From the NCBI RefSeq assembly GCF_040436345.1, contig NC_133219.1, positions 20,425,458 through 20,489,457 on the forward strand: a stretch of 64,000 nucleotides of DNA, in the 5' to 3' direction. A program made the translations under genes and the position numbers. Source of the DNA: Pagrus major (Eukaryota; Chordata; Actinopteri; Spariformes; Sparidae). The notes under the pieces were generated by a model that did no database searches, was not told the origin of the DNA, and saw only the letters and a program-made list of their open reading frames with translations. Shown here piece by piece: positions 1-10,510 of the stretch; positions within the stretch are counted from its first letter, which is position 1, and the number at the start of each line of letters is the position of its first letter.

Positions 1-98
1 AATAAATGTTGGCAATGTACATTTCTGCAAACAGTTAAAGTAAAATTTTACGTATCTGCAGGTTCAGTTTTCTATATAATGTTGTGACAACTGGGCTC

Positions 99-270
99 AA
101 AATACCTGTTTTGGTTGCCACAAACACGGCTGGAGATGTCTTGAGGTCTTACAAATGTTTAAACGCAGTCTTGAGCTGTGGTCACTGGCTTGGCAGCTTT
201 CTTGCTTAACTCTGCCGCCATCCCATCCACTTTCCAATGTGAAGGTCAGGTCATCAACATGTAATGTGAA
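99..270 (+). repeat. Inverted repeat, left arm
   Basis: This segment is matched in reverse complement by 2838-3020. Shared blocks are CTGTTTTGGTTGCCACAAAC with GGCTGGAGATGTC, then TCACTGGCTTGGCAGC, TCTGCC...CATCCC, and GTCAGGTCAT-AACATGTAATGTG. Order and spacing are kept. Confidence 0.75.
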
Positions 271-2837
271 TATGATATAGTAGAAAATGTAGAAAATATC
301 AATATGGTAAAAAAAACCTTGCCAAATGAGACCATGTAAGCGCCAATATAAGTCAAATGTCCTGTCCTCTGCTTTGATTTATTTAGTTTTTACCTCTATG
401 ATCTGGGAGCATGAAAGTGGATTGTAGCCACTGACCTGCTGTTGTTTTATTTATGTGTGCCTCATATTTAGATCCATTAATTTCAAGGCTACAGGACTAA
501 GTGGGTTCATTTTGCCAACTGCCTCTCTTTGATTGGGCAGCATAATTCAGGTGATCAGTGCAACCGCACGCTAATATCAGAACTATTCATTCACAGTCGG
601 AGTGAGAACAACTTTTGGATTCCCACAGGGGCACTTTCTCAATTACAGTAGAGTCACCGTGGCATACATCGTGAGAATTTGGTCTCAGTGAGTAAAGTGA
701 AAATGAGAGAACATAGTTGTCTCTTCTGAGGACAATTATGATAGATAAACTCTCAAAGAGATAGCACTCTATCTGGATGTGTTCAGAAAGAGAAATTAAT
801 TCTTTCAGAGGACGATTAGTCAGTCTCCTTTGATAAATCACAGTGAGGATTATGTATGGTCTCCTTTACTTTAGAGATTTATTAGTTCATTCTAGTAGCA
901 CTCTGTTTGTCCTGATTTCAAGCAGAGCCAAGTGGTTCTGGTGATATATTTATAATGCCTATTCATATTGCAGTTTTACAGTTGTATATCTCTCTGGACT
1001 TGATAAGCCATTCATTACATTTCTGGCGCAAGCAGTACTGAGGCGTTTGTATCCTGTAAATGGTTTGTGACAGAGGAGAAAATCCTCCGACAGCAAGCTG
1101 TGCCCGTATTTCATTACACAATACAAACTTTTACACATCAAATATACTATACACTACTCACCAGTCGGGATGTTTTGCTCACCTTGGCCTTCGATCAATA
1201 AATAAAGCTTTCAGGGGGAGACGGAGTATTTGCTAAAACTGTTTTGGCACCTTATTTAAGAGTGTCTATGCCTCCTGCGTGGCTGCAACATGCTGGTTTT
1301 TAGCCAGTGTGTGGTGGAAAGCCCCTCTTTCTGAGAAAACAGATGGAGCGGGGACCTCAGGTGGATACTGAGGTATTGTTATTCTGTAAACAATAGCATC
1401 ACACCCAGGGAAAGGGGGAAAAAACACAGCTGGAGGCTCTCAATGATTCAAACTATACCTCTGGTAAGATATTTTGTCGGGAAAATATATGTGAAGAATA
1501 GCTGCCGCGAATGTCACACCGCTCCCTTTTTATAGATTGCATGCCCAGATGTAATTCATTGTAATACACGATTGCCAAGTACCTTTGTCCCTGTGGCAGG
1601 GTTTCTATTCTGCGGACGTGCGCTCGATTTGCAACAAACTATTTCCTGAAGCCGCGCAACCACATTATACACAGAATGACACACACTGTTTCCTGCCGTC
1701 ATCGATATTTCATGTTTTGTTTTTCCTGCTGAAATATTTGTCACAGACTGTCACGCTGTGGATTTTGGCCCGAGGCTCGGCCATTCATCGCCTTTCTGAC
1801 ACAAATCACCGGAGCCGCAATTCCCATTTACAAGACTTTGGGCTTTGCAGTGGATTGATAAAGTTTGTTTGCATTATTACACTCGAGTAACTTAACAACC
1901 GGTAATTGGCTGTAATACTGAGATGGAAAGTCATTTAAATTCGCCTACCTGGCAGGCTGTTATTGTCGCTCAGTTGTGCAACAAGTTACGCATCATTTAG
2001 CTGCTTCATTCAGGTTTTGTTTTCATAACTCATTCAAAACTCCACCCTGCACTTCATTTACAACCTCTGACCTGATCTGTAATGCTTTTCCTGATCCCTC
2101 ATTACAAAGACTGAATATAACTTATACATGACTATTCAGCAATTCATTTTAAAGCTTCTGATTCCACCAAATGCCAGATTAGAGAGATTGCAGATTTCCA
2201 TCAGCCTTATCTTAAGATTCATCTCCTGCTCTGCTCCTTTGTGTGCTAATCAGTCGGGTGACACGAAGATGGGATGGGTCTAATATTGTAGGTGACTTTC
2301 TCTTGCATATAAATGATAGGATTCAATCCTTCAAGAAGTGTAAACAAGCAGAGAACGAGGGGGGGATATGCAGTGTGGCTGAACTGAGGAATTAACAGCT
2401 TTAAGATTTCCTTAAGTGATTGTGGCTCTACATTAGCAGCACATCTGCTACACAGTGTTCAAGTACTGTGACGTCTTTTCATTGGATTTTATTTTACTAT
2501 TTGGTTTGAGTTTCTGTTGGAGATACAGATTTGTTGCTCCTCTTCTTGTGTTTATCTCAAACTAACTGCGGTTACGGCTGCTATAACCAAAAGTAGGGAA
2601 GGTGATTCTTGAGAAAGATAGGAATTCAGCCCGAAATTCTAACCCAAGACGTCAATATTTGACGACCTGGGAATGAGTCAAGACTCAACAATCGACCATC
2701 TTTATTAAGAATCGCCTACCCCACCTTTAAGGCACATAACTCCAGGTTTCCATTGTCGACTTCTTCCAGTGGTTTAGTATTGGACTTCCATAAAGTCTGG
2801 AGAGTCAGCACAGAGAGATCACGAATGGGCAACAATG

Positions 2838-3020
2838 GTCACATTACATGTTAATGACCTGACTTATATCGGGAGGAGGAGGGGATGGTGGTGGCAGATA
2901 GGTGACAAGGCTGCCAAGCCAGTGACTGCAGGTCAAGCTTGTGTTTTTCAAAGTGTGTAATTACTGAATATTTTTCATGACATCTCCAGCTGTGTTTGTG
3001 GCAACCAAAACAGGGATTTT
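2838..3020 (-). repeat. Inverted repeat, right arm
   Basis: Reverse-complement partner of 99-270, roughly three-quarters identical by eye. The match stops at both ends, so the unit is about 175 bases. Confidence 0.75.
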
Positions 3021-3037
3021 AAAGAAGATCATGATCT

Positions 3038-3095
3038 TACTAACCCTAACCAAGCGTTTTTTGTTCCTAAGCCTAACCAGACCCTAAGCACAGCG
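3038..3095 (+). repeat. Dispersed repeat fragment, CTAACC-rich family
   Basis: It reads ctaaccctaaccaagcg then cctaagcctaaccaga. The same arrangement recurs at 7312-7360 and, inverted and weaker, at 29138-29190; a still weaker copy is at 19762-19800. It is not telomeric, since the CCTAA units are irregular and interrupted. Confidence 0.5.
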
Positions 3096-3729
3096 TTGTC
3101 GTTACATAATATTGAAAATTAAACTCAAAGAAATGCAAAGTATCAACATATGGATGTTTGCCGATGCGTACATTTTTTCTGGCAATTGGGTTGAGTATGG
3201 TGGTGTGACTATCACATGAACTGGACAATGGAAGTATGATTCAACATGACAGCGTTTTAGAAACAGAGCAGCAGCTACTCAAACCAAACGTACTTTCTGG
3301 ATGAAAACTTAAGCAGCCCACACCTACAGTTCATCTGCTGCTCTCAACCAGAAAAGAATAATCTCACAAAGACTTGGAAGCCTCCTTTAACCACTATTAA
3401 TACTGGCAACACAAAGTGGATTCCAAATTCATCACAAGTACACCAAAATCATCCAAAAACTAGAAATGGAAGAGGCATGAATCTTCCACGGACATACAGT
3501 AGATAAGCTTCTGTACAGAAGTACAGAAAGTTCAGTCTCATGGTTAGTATCAATAAAATAATAGGACCATTTATTATGTAGAAGCCTCTGTCAAAAAAGA
3601 AAACACTCACTCATTAAATCACTTATTGAACAGGCCGAAACCATTTAGTAAGAAAATAAACTGATTAACATAATAATTCTGGCCTCGAGACAACCTTCTC
3701 TCCTTTGGTTTGACCAAAAATTCACGTTT

Positions 3730-4024
3730 AACTACTAATCTAATCAAACACTTAAAGTCGCAATTTTTAAGAATTCAAAACTTGTCTAAAATTACAACTT
3801 TATAACAATTTTCAACAGAAGACGAAGGAACAGTTCTGATGTTATGACTTCTATGTACTGTTGAACAGCATGTCTAGCATACTAACCAGCGAGCTCCTGC
3901 CCTTCGCGGTCCAAAACTCCTGTGCTAGCAGTGTGAAGGCCGATAGAGGTTAGCCTACTTTGGCCACTATTTGTTTTAAGTAGGAATTCAACAGGTGGCC
4001 AATTCTTACATATTGTATCTTTAA
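3730..4024 (+). repeat. Dispersed repeat copy 1 (GTGCTAGCAGTGT family)
   Basis: Shares with 38150-38500 the string tcc-aa-ctc-tgtgctagcagtgt. Further on both carry ctatttgtttggagta/ctatttgttttaagta and a gaattcaacagg/gaattagacagc-type tail. A reverse-oriented tail copy is at 26690-26850. Confidence 0.5.
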
Positions 4025-4731
4025 TGAAAACATCTCAACGAGCACTCCTAAAATAACTGAAAACATAAAAATGAAACATTCTTGACCTAAAATAAGAATT
4101 TTTGACCACCAGAGAGACTCTAAAAACAAACACTCCAACAGATATTTTTTGCAGTGGAGCTAACTTAAAAATCCATTTATCGGTGGATGATAGTATGAGT
4201 AATCCTTTTACATTATTATTTGATTTCGCCATCAGCTCTTACACATCAGAGTTCAGCAATACTTTTCAGCTGTCGGTAATTGATTCAAATTCTGGGTAAC
4301 TTATTCCAACCTTTCTTATTTCGAAGAAAATAATTGAACCGATGGGAAACTAGGAAATGCAACCACTGGGTAGATTTTTCCACCTAGTCTGAGAGCAGAA
4401 TATATTCTAGTTTGATTATTTTTGGCATTAAAGCTCTGTAGATTTTGTCAGCCCGGAGAGTTACACTTCATAGGTTTGATTCATCCTCATGAAATTTTAA
4501 ACACAAGAGAAGTACAGGGAATACTGCCCTTTAAAATGTTGACAATTTGTTCTGATCTCAGCTCTTTGTTCAAGGGTATTTTTTCTTATTTCACTGGTGG
4601 AATTTGTTCTCCTGTGCTGCCAACCCCCATATAACTATGACTCAAGCATTGATGCGGCATAACAAATGTGTCTTTGGTGCGTGGAACATTTCCCACTTTC
4701 ATATCCTGCTCTACCGCAAGACTTCAGCTCC

Positions 4732-4747
4732 TGTGTGTGTGTGTGTT
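4732..4747. repeat. TG run at the cabp7 exon 2 acceptor
   Basis: (TG)8, seven bases before the acceptor AG, standing in for part of the polypyrimidine tract. Confidence 0.85.
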
Positions 4748-4755
4748 CTCTGCAG

Positions 4756-4899
4756 AGATCCGCGAGGCCTTCAAAGTGTTTGACCGCGATGGGAATGGGT
4801 TCATCTCAAAGCAGGAGCTGGGGATGGCCATGCGCTCCCTGGGCTACATGCCAAACGAGGTGGAGCTGGAGGTCATCATCCAGAGACTGGACATGGACG
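4756..4899 (+). CDS. cabp7: cabp7 exon 2 (EF-hand 1 and start of EF-hand 2)
   Basis: The exon starts after a (TG)n-rich tract ending in tctctgcag and ends before gtgagg. It encodes IREAFKVFDRDGNGFISKQE through the first residues of the second Ca2+ loop, DMDG. The first two bases complete a split Glu codon, and the final G is split with the next exon. Confidence 0.93.
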
Positions 4900-7800
4900 G
4901 TGAGGCAACACAGACACACAGGCGTGGATTCTTCTTAAATCACAGATCCCAGAGGCCGTTCGCTCTCTAGATGCCCACAAATCTGGACTGTAGGCAGAAA
5001 AAGCAGCGATAATAAACACCAACTGTTTTTCTTTTTCCGCAGGCGATGGCCAGGTGGACTTTGAGGAGTTTGTCACTCTTCTGGGCCCAAAGCTGACGGC
5101 AGCTGGGTTGCCAGATAAGTTCCACGGCACTGACTTTGACTCCGTTTTTTGGAAGGTGCCCATTATTCAGTCACTCATTCCCTCCCTATTAGAGAGAAGA
5201 TAGACAGCAGAATCGCAGCTGTAGCAAACCTCCAAGTGCAGAAACATTTAAACTGTACGACTTTAAAGGGAAACCAGTTTTAATTGCCACATCCACTGTG
5301 TCGTTAATGGGGGGGATTTTAATCTTAGAGAGGTTTGGATTCCCCTGAGAACTGTTTCTTTTATCAAGACCTTCTCCGCCTCTTCATGTGTGGCGTCAGT
5401 CTTATTACTTAGAACATTAAAGTCAATTTTTATGTAAAAGAGATATTAATTTATTTACAGACACCTCATTAGATAATCAACCGCTCACTCTGACAGTGGG
5501 AAAATGAAATTAATGGGAAGGAGCTTGTGTTAAAGCTGCCTTTGTTGTAGTTAGGTGATAACAGCGCCGGCGTGGCTGTCAGAAAGAGAGACTGCAAATG
5601 GAGTGAAAAAGAGGGGATTTATGGGAATTCTTGGAGCGGCCAGTGTATGAAGAGGAGAATCACAAGCAAAGACACACGCTGGGAGAGTCAAGAAACCCGA
5701 GGGACTGTTGCGAAGGCCGCATAGCTTCACACAACATTATATGGGAAGAGTGGTATCAAGCATGTGATGCTGGATTGATCACACAGAGCCTCCGGTCACA
5801 CTGGTGAGCTCGGCTCTGGCTGAGCTGAAAATGAGTAACATGGATGAGCTTTCCAAACAGCCGCCGAGCCTGGATTGGCATTTTTGCAGGGATATTGATT
5901 AGTCATTCAAGGATTCTTTATATTGTTCAGCTCAAATATATGAACTCAGTTGTCTAGCTGGCAAACTACGCTGCCTAAACATCCAATGGGACATTTAAAG
6001 TGGGGGTGGGCGGCAACATGGAAGTTTAACATGTCATACAAACTGATATTCCCACAATCAAATGTTAACTGCACACAACTTTTCAACATATTTCCCTTCC
6101 GTACACTGTTATTTTTGCTGTTATTGTTCACTTCCTCTCTATGTGTTACGTGTGTGTGCGTACATACTGTGTGCATGTGTAAATGCCTGTCTTTAGATTT
6201 GACTGTATGTGTGTGTTTGCGGTGTTGTATCCGTCAGCCCCTGTCCATGTTAATGTTCAGTTATGTGTGTATATCTCCAGTGTGACATGCAGAAGTTAAC
6301 GGTCGAAGAGCTGAAGAGGCTCCTGTACGACACCTTCTGTGATCACCTTTCCATGAAAGACATCGAGAACATCATCATGACTGAGGAGAACCACATAGAG
6401 AACCCGGAGGAATGCCAGGTGGATATAGACAGTAAGGAAGAACCTCCTATACCTCCTGTACTTCTTATTCTCATCTGTTTTTGTTGTTGACAACTGGCCG
6501 AAACTAGACAATGACATATCCATATTTTATTTCAATGGGGAGAGACTTTATTCTGAGTGAATGACATTGTTTGGGATGAAGATGAATGGCTAAAGATCTG
6601 GATGTGATGAGGAGTAGACTCTGATGAGCTCAACCTGGGCACTGGAAGTGATTTTGTACTGAGATGACAGCTGACAAGACAGCAGAGAGGCGACCACAAT
6701 TAAGGTTTGACAGCCTCAACATGTTTGGCTGATGTAATAGTGGCAAAATCTGGTTGGTTTAACTGAAAGAGTAAGTGTCCGTAGTCAGCTGATTAAGAAG
6801 TGGGAAGAGAGAGAGAGAGAGTGAGAGAGAGTCGTGGATAAACAAGCATTAAGACAGGCTTCCTGATTGAACTTACGCTGTAAAATTAAAGGGCAACTTA
6901 CCCCTATTAGTAGTAGACTATTTTCAGTTTCATTTGCTAATGTTTTGACTATAAGATATATGCCACTACTCGTATAATTTAACTACTACTATCACATATC
7001 AAATATTTCAGTTTTTTCAGTCACAGTCTGTCATATACATGGTTAGGTTAAGCAAAAGATGGTTTGGGGTAAAACACACTCTTTCAAGTGTTAGAAAGGA
7101 TAACTTAAAGAAATTACAAAAACATGATCCTTCAGTTGCAATTCCAAATTGGGTGGTGGTTGGATGGGTCATGAGGACTTCCCTCCAGGACACTGGGGTT
7201 TGCTATGAAACACGTGTCACTGAATTGTTTTTAAGCTATATTGCCTAATTAAGTTAACCAAGTAACATAAGTACATAACTGAATGTTATTTTAACATAAA
7301 GCTGGATGTTTTCCTAAACCTAACCAAGTAGCTTTGGTGCCTAAGCCTAACAAAACTGTGCCTGTTTCACAATGTTAATAATAGTCCAAAAGTAATATAA
7401 TGTCATACTGTGTCAAACGTTTGTCTGCAAGCTTTATTTTGAAAGCCCAATGAGATGTTGCAGGTAGTGTGCAAAGCTGATGCTTGAGGGGTAGGTAGTG
7501 TCATAGTTTGAAGCTAAAGGCCTTCGAGCTGACGTGGTTGATGAGGTCAGAGTGAGACTGTGTTGTGATATCAGATCGTGCCTACCAGAGCGCCCCTCCT
7601 GCTGAATTTTCTGCTGAAATAAATTTGCTTTACTTTGATTTATTATTATATCAGAGGTGGATATCTCAAATAAATAAAACCCTAATTATCTGCATGTCCA
7701 GATACCACTATAGGGGTAGGTGAGGGGTTTGCATTTTGGGGGAAATGATCCTTTAAGATGCAAGCAGCATTTCCTTAAAACTACATCAGAGATGACAGAG

Positions 7801-9251
7801 CTTCTCGTGGGGTGTTTGAAATATTATATGGCCATGACAAGACACCATGTATGATATTATTTATGGAAGTGATGACTTTTGAGTTGTCAGGCCTCACCGT
7901 TCTTCAGTCGCTGTGTTCTGAGTAGAACATATCTAATCATTTGTCATCTGTTGTCTTTTGATACACTCCAGTGTCAACATATTAGTAATAATGTTTGTTA
8001 AATGAACAGATTACAGGTTTTCTCACAATCAGAACTTCCTTTCCTTTCTCACTATTTTGCACCAAAATCCAGCGATCGCACGTGGAGAGCTGAGCTGTGC
8101 TGTTGAAACAACAGTGATACAAATTTCTCCCATCAGCAGCCTCAACAGATCATAATGTACTCCAGCCAGTTATCAGCAGTGTATTAAAGGCTGTGCCCTC
8201 TTAGGGAGCTGTTTTGTAATTTGAGCAACTGTGCACAGCAAATGACATTGTTCCTTCTCCCCTGTCGCTTTCTCCTCACCTGAAAAAATTACCACACTAT
8301 TTATTGCTAAAGCTCCGTCCGCCTACACAGACTCTGCGTGGAGAAACGCCATCCTCTGGAGCTCATTTGAAAGGATATCCCTAACTGAAGTCGCTGCAGA
8401 GGCACGATTTGTGTCAACAGTGAGAAAGTAAATTTCACCTTTTCATTACAAAATAACTGGAATTTACTGAAGATGGCAAATTGCTGCCTGTCTTTTAATT
8501 GTTCATTTACAGAGGGTCATTCATCTAATGTGTAGGTGTAACGATTGTTGGAGCCATCACAAACCCATTCTATGTTTTGCAGTGATTGTAATCTTTCTGT
8601 AATCTTTTTTGCTGGAAAAACACTTTTGGGACGGGAGGTGTTTTTCTCTAAGAACAGCAATGACCTCTTGAGGAAAAAAAAGATAACTCATGAGCAAGAT
8701 CAATTTTAATCATTTTGAAATATCGTCTGTTCAGACAGAAATAAGGTACAACAGATATTAAAGTTTCTCTCTGAACGTTTGTTTTGCCTCATATGCAGTT
8801 GGTTCTTACTGGGGATGATTCTGCAGGTATACTACATCTTTTCCATCCTTTTATAATGCCGCTCATGCACCAGTTCATTTGTTTGTTGTTCCAAAACTCT
8901 AATCAACATTTCAATCTAGATGCAGCTACGCAGCGTACAGGTGTGAAAACAAATCTCCTTGGCGACGCTCATCCCTTATAATTGTCTTCATGTAATTGTA
9001 AGCTTTTGTGATGAGCTCTTTCATTCATTCGGAAATTACTATCAGATATCTATCAAGCAGTAAATAACACTTGATTCAATGGGCCTGCAGGTAATCTTTT
9101 TCTCTTTCCCTCCTGCCCAGGTTCCAGCCCGACGCAGCAAGTCAAGCAAACTTGTGTGCGCAAGAGCCTGATATGCGCCTTCGCCATCGCTTTCATCATC
9201 AGCGTCATGCTCATCGCGGCCAATCAGGTGCTGCGGAGCGGCATGAAATAG
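4756..9251 (+). CDS. cabp7: Calcium-binding protein 7 / calneuron 2, exons 2-5 (5'-partial)
   Basis: The CDS joins 4756-4899, 5043-5155, 6281-6431 and 9121-9251. All introns are GT-AG, the phases are compatible, and 178 residues precede the TAG. Two canonical EF-hands come first (loops DRDGNGFISKQE and DMDGDGQVDFEE). A degenerate EF-like half follows (FWKCDMQKLTVEELKRLL onward). The protein ends in a hydrophobic tail anchor (about SLICAFAIAFIISVMLIAAN) and a short NQVLRSGMK terminus. This is the calneuron layout. In CaBP7 the tail inserts post-translationally into Golgi, lysosomal and other membranes, and the Ca2+ sensor restrains phosphatidylinositol 4-kinase IIIbeta (family knowledge). The FWKCDMQKLTVEELKRLLYD stretch fits CABP7 better than CALN1. 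The first base of a split Glu codon and about 37 N-terminal residues belong to an exon I could not find in 1-4755, so it probably lies upstream of the window. Confidence 0.95.
5043..5155 (+). CDS. cabp7: cabp7 exon 3 (rest of EF-hand 2 and linker)
   Basis: This exon is bounded by ttccgcag and gtgccc. It completes the EF-2 loop (DGQVDFEEF) and encodes a linker ending DFDSVFWK. The donor GTGCCC is a weak match to consensus, but the reading frame joins exactly to CDMQK of the next exon. Confidence 0.92.
5156..6280 (+). other. cabp7: cabp7 intron 3
   Basis: An intron of about 1.1 kb with no supported gene. Its 3' part is TG-rich (about 6140-6275), ending in the ctccag acceptor. Confidence 0.8.
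6281..6431 (+). CDS. cabp7: cabp7 exon 4 (degenerate EF-hand half)
   Basis: The acceptor is atatctccag and the donor is gtaagg. The exon encodes CDMQKLTVEELKRLLYD onward, then MKDIENIIMTEE. The C-terminal lobe lacks a Ca2+-loop consensus, as expected for calneurons, whose EF-3 and EF-4 do not bind Ca2+ (family knowledge). Confidence 0.93.
6806..6830. repeat. GA microsatellite
   Basis: An almost pure GA run in cabp7 intron 4. Confidence 0.85.
7038..7360 (+). repeat. Dispersed element with inverted CCTAACC-type arms
   Basis: The left arm (7038-7066, ggttaggttaagcaaaagatg) is roughly the reverse complement of the right arm (7312-7360, cctaaacctaaccaagtag then cctaagcctaac). The 69-codon open frame across it has no gene-like feature. 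Confidence 0.45.
9121..9251 (+). CDS. cabp7: cabp7 exon 5 (tail anchor and stop)
   Basis: The exon follows a pyrimidine-rich acceptor (ttccctcctgcccag). It encodes QTCVRKSLICAFAIAF and the rest of the hydrophobic membrane anchor, then LRSGMK and TAG. The near-invariant C-terminus is the strongest single diagnostic for this gene. Confidence 0.95.
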
Positions 9252-10510
9252 GAGCAGCGGCTTTTCCAGCCTTGACCACCACCTAAAGGCTACCTTACAG
9301 ATAAATGACTGAGGAGATGGAGCTGAAAAAAACAAACAAAAAACAAATAAAAACAGACAATCACACAACTGTAACACAGGCCCACGTATGACTGCAGAGA
9401 AACTGGACTCACCCCGGACACAACATGGGGTCAGAGACAAATTTCAAGGACAACAGGACCTCACCTACAAAGATACAGCGGTGTGTTTGGCTTGGACAGC
9501 TGACTATACATATCACTCTTCGTAAAAATAACATTTAGTATTCAATAGCTATGTGCATTTGTTGCATTCAGTATGGTGGCAGCTATAGAGAGAAGTGTAG
9601 TGACTGTCCAGTTTTGTATTTGTCCAGTGTACCATGCGGTTTAGTAGAATTGATTAGAAAGAAATCTGTGAAATATTGTTGGGACAGAAAATATATTCCT
9701 GGAGCTAGAAAGTGTTATGTGCCAGGTCTGGAGTGCGCAACATTGTGGAGATATTGTATGTGGTGCAACATTGTTCAAAAAAACCACTCGGGAATAACAA
9801 TAGCTTGGTAAGAAACAGATAAGAGGGTCTTTGAAGGGAGGTGCGTGTGATTGCGTGGATAGCTTCATTCATTCACAGGCAGCAGGGCTTCAGTCGGAGG
9901 GTGAGGCAGGTTAACAGCTCTTGGGAGGAAGGCGTGGAGGTCTGAGCAGACAGGTAACTGGCTGGAAAGTGGCTGGACATGCAGTATACACTCAACTCTC
10001 TCTGTCTCCACAGCGGGGCTTTGCAGGCCTCAGAGGATGACCATCATCTATGCATGAAATGCATGGATTTAAACAGTCGTCTTGACACATTTGTAAAAGT
10101 TCTTATCAATGTATTAATCATTATGACTGTGTAACAGAGCTGTTTTCAATTACTTAATGACAACTGTGAGCAACCGTGTGCGGTGCGGGGTATCAGCAAT
10201 CACAACAAAATTAAAGCATACAACTGCATGAAAAAGAAGGGCTGCATTAGGACATGCTCGTGAGAAATTAGTTACGATTGCTAAGCTATGGACCTTTCTA
10301 CCTGGCAGGTGCCTGATGATCATCACGCTGCCACCAAATAGCAAACAACGTCAAGATGTGTGCCACTCAACCATTTAAAGAATATGCATCGGATCTGATC
10401 TGGTTAGTCGTGCTGATACAAATGTGCAGGAATGTGTTTTGTTCTTTTTTATTTTTAGTTTGTTTTTTGTCTGGATGCATTGCTATGGAGCAATAAATGT
10501 GTGTAAAATA
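9252..10510 (+). other. cabp7: cabp7 3' UTR (inferred)
   Basis: This sequence follows the cabp7 stop and holds no coding exon. A canonical AATAAA lies at 10492-10497, giving a 3' UTR of about 1.25 kb. Further AATAAA motifs at 10781 and about 10963 could serve as distal poly(A) sites. The end is inferred and needs transcript data. Confidence 0.5.
10492..10497 (+). promoter_or_regulatory. cabp7: Candidate cabp7 poly(A) signal AATAAA
   Basis: A canonical hexamer about 1.24 kb past the stop, followed within 30 bases by T/G-rich sequence (tgtgtgtaaaatag). Confidence 0.45.

Larger units (their letters stand above)
1..4755 (+). other. Upstream sequence / presumed cabp7 intron 1
   Basis: No coding exon was recognised. 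The stretch contains a pair of inverted repeat arms (99-270 and 2838-3020) and a CCTAAACC-type repeat (3038-3095). A second dispersed repeat (about 3730-4024) and a (TG)n tract against the exon 2 acceptor complete the list. Because exon 2 opens mid-codon, this is best read as intron 1 of cabp7, with exon 1 further upstream. Confidence 0.6.
6432..9120 (+). other. cabp7: cabp7 intron 4
   Basis: An intron of about 2.7 kb. It holds a GA microsatellite (6806-6830) and a dispersed repeat with inverted GGTTAGG/CCTAACC-type arms (7038-7360). Short open frames here lack coding character. Confidence 0.8.

Noticed and set aside
3038..3095. Interstitial telomeric repeat
   Set aside because: CCTAA-like units are irregular and recur inside a dispersed repeat family rather than as pure TTAGGG arrays.
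4756..9251. Calmodulin or CALN1 as the identity of the EF-hand gene
   Set aside because: The C-terminal membrane anchor excludes calmodulin, and the FWKCDMQKLTVEELKRLLYD stretch fits CABP7 rather than CALN1.
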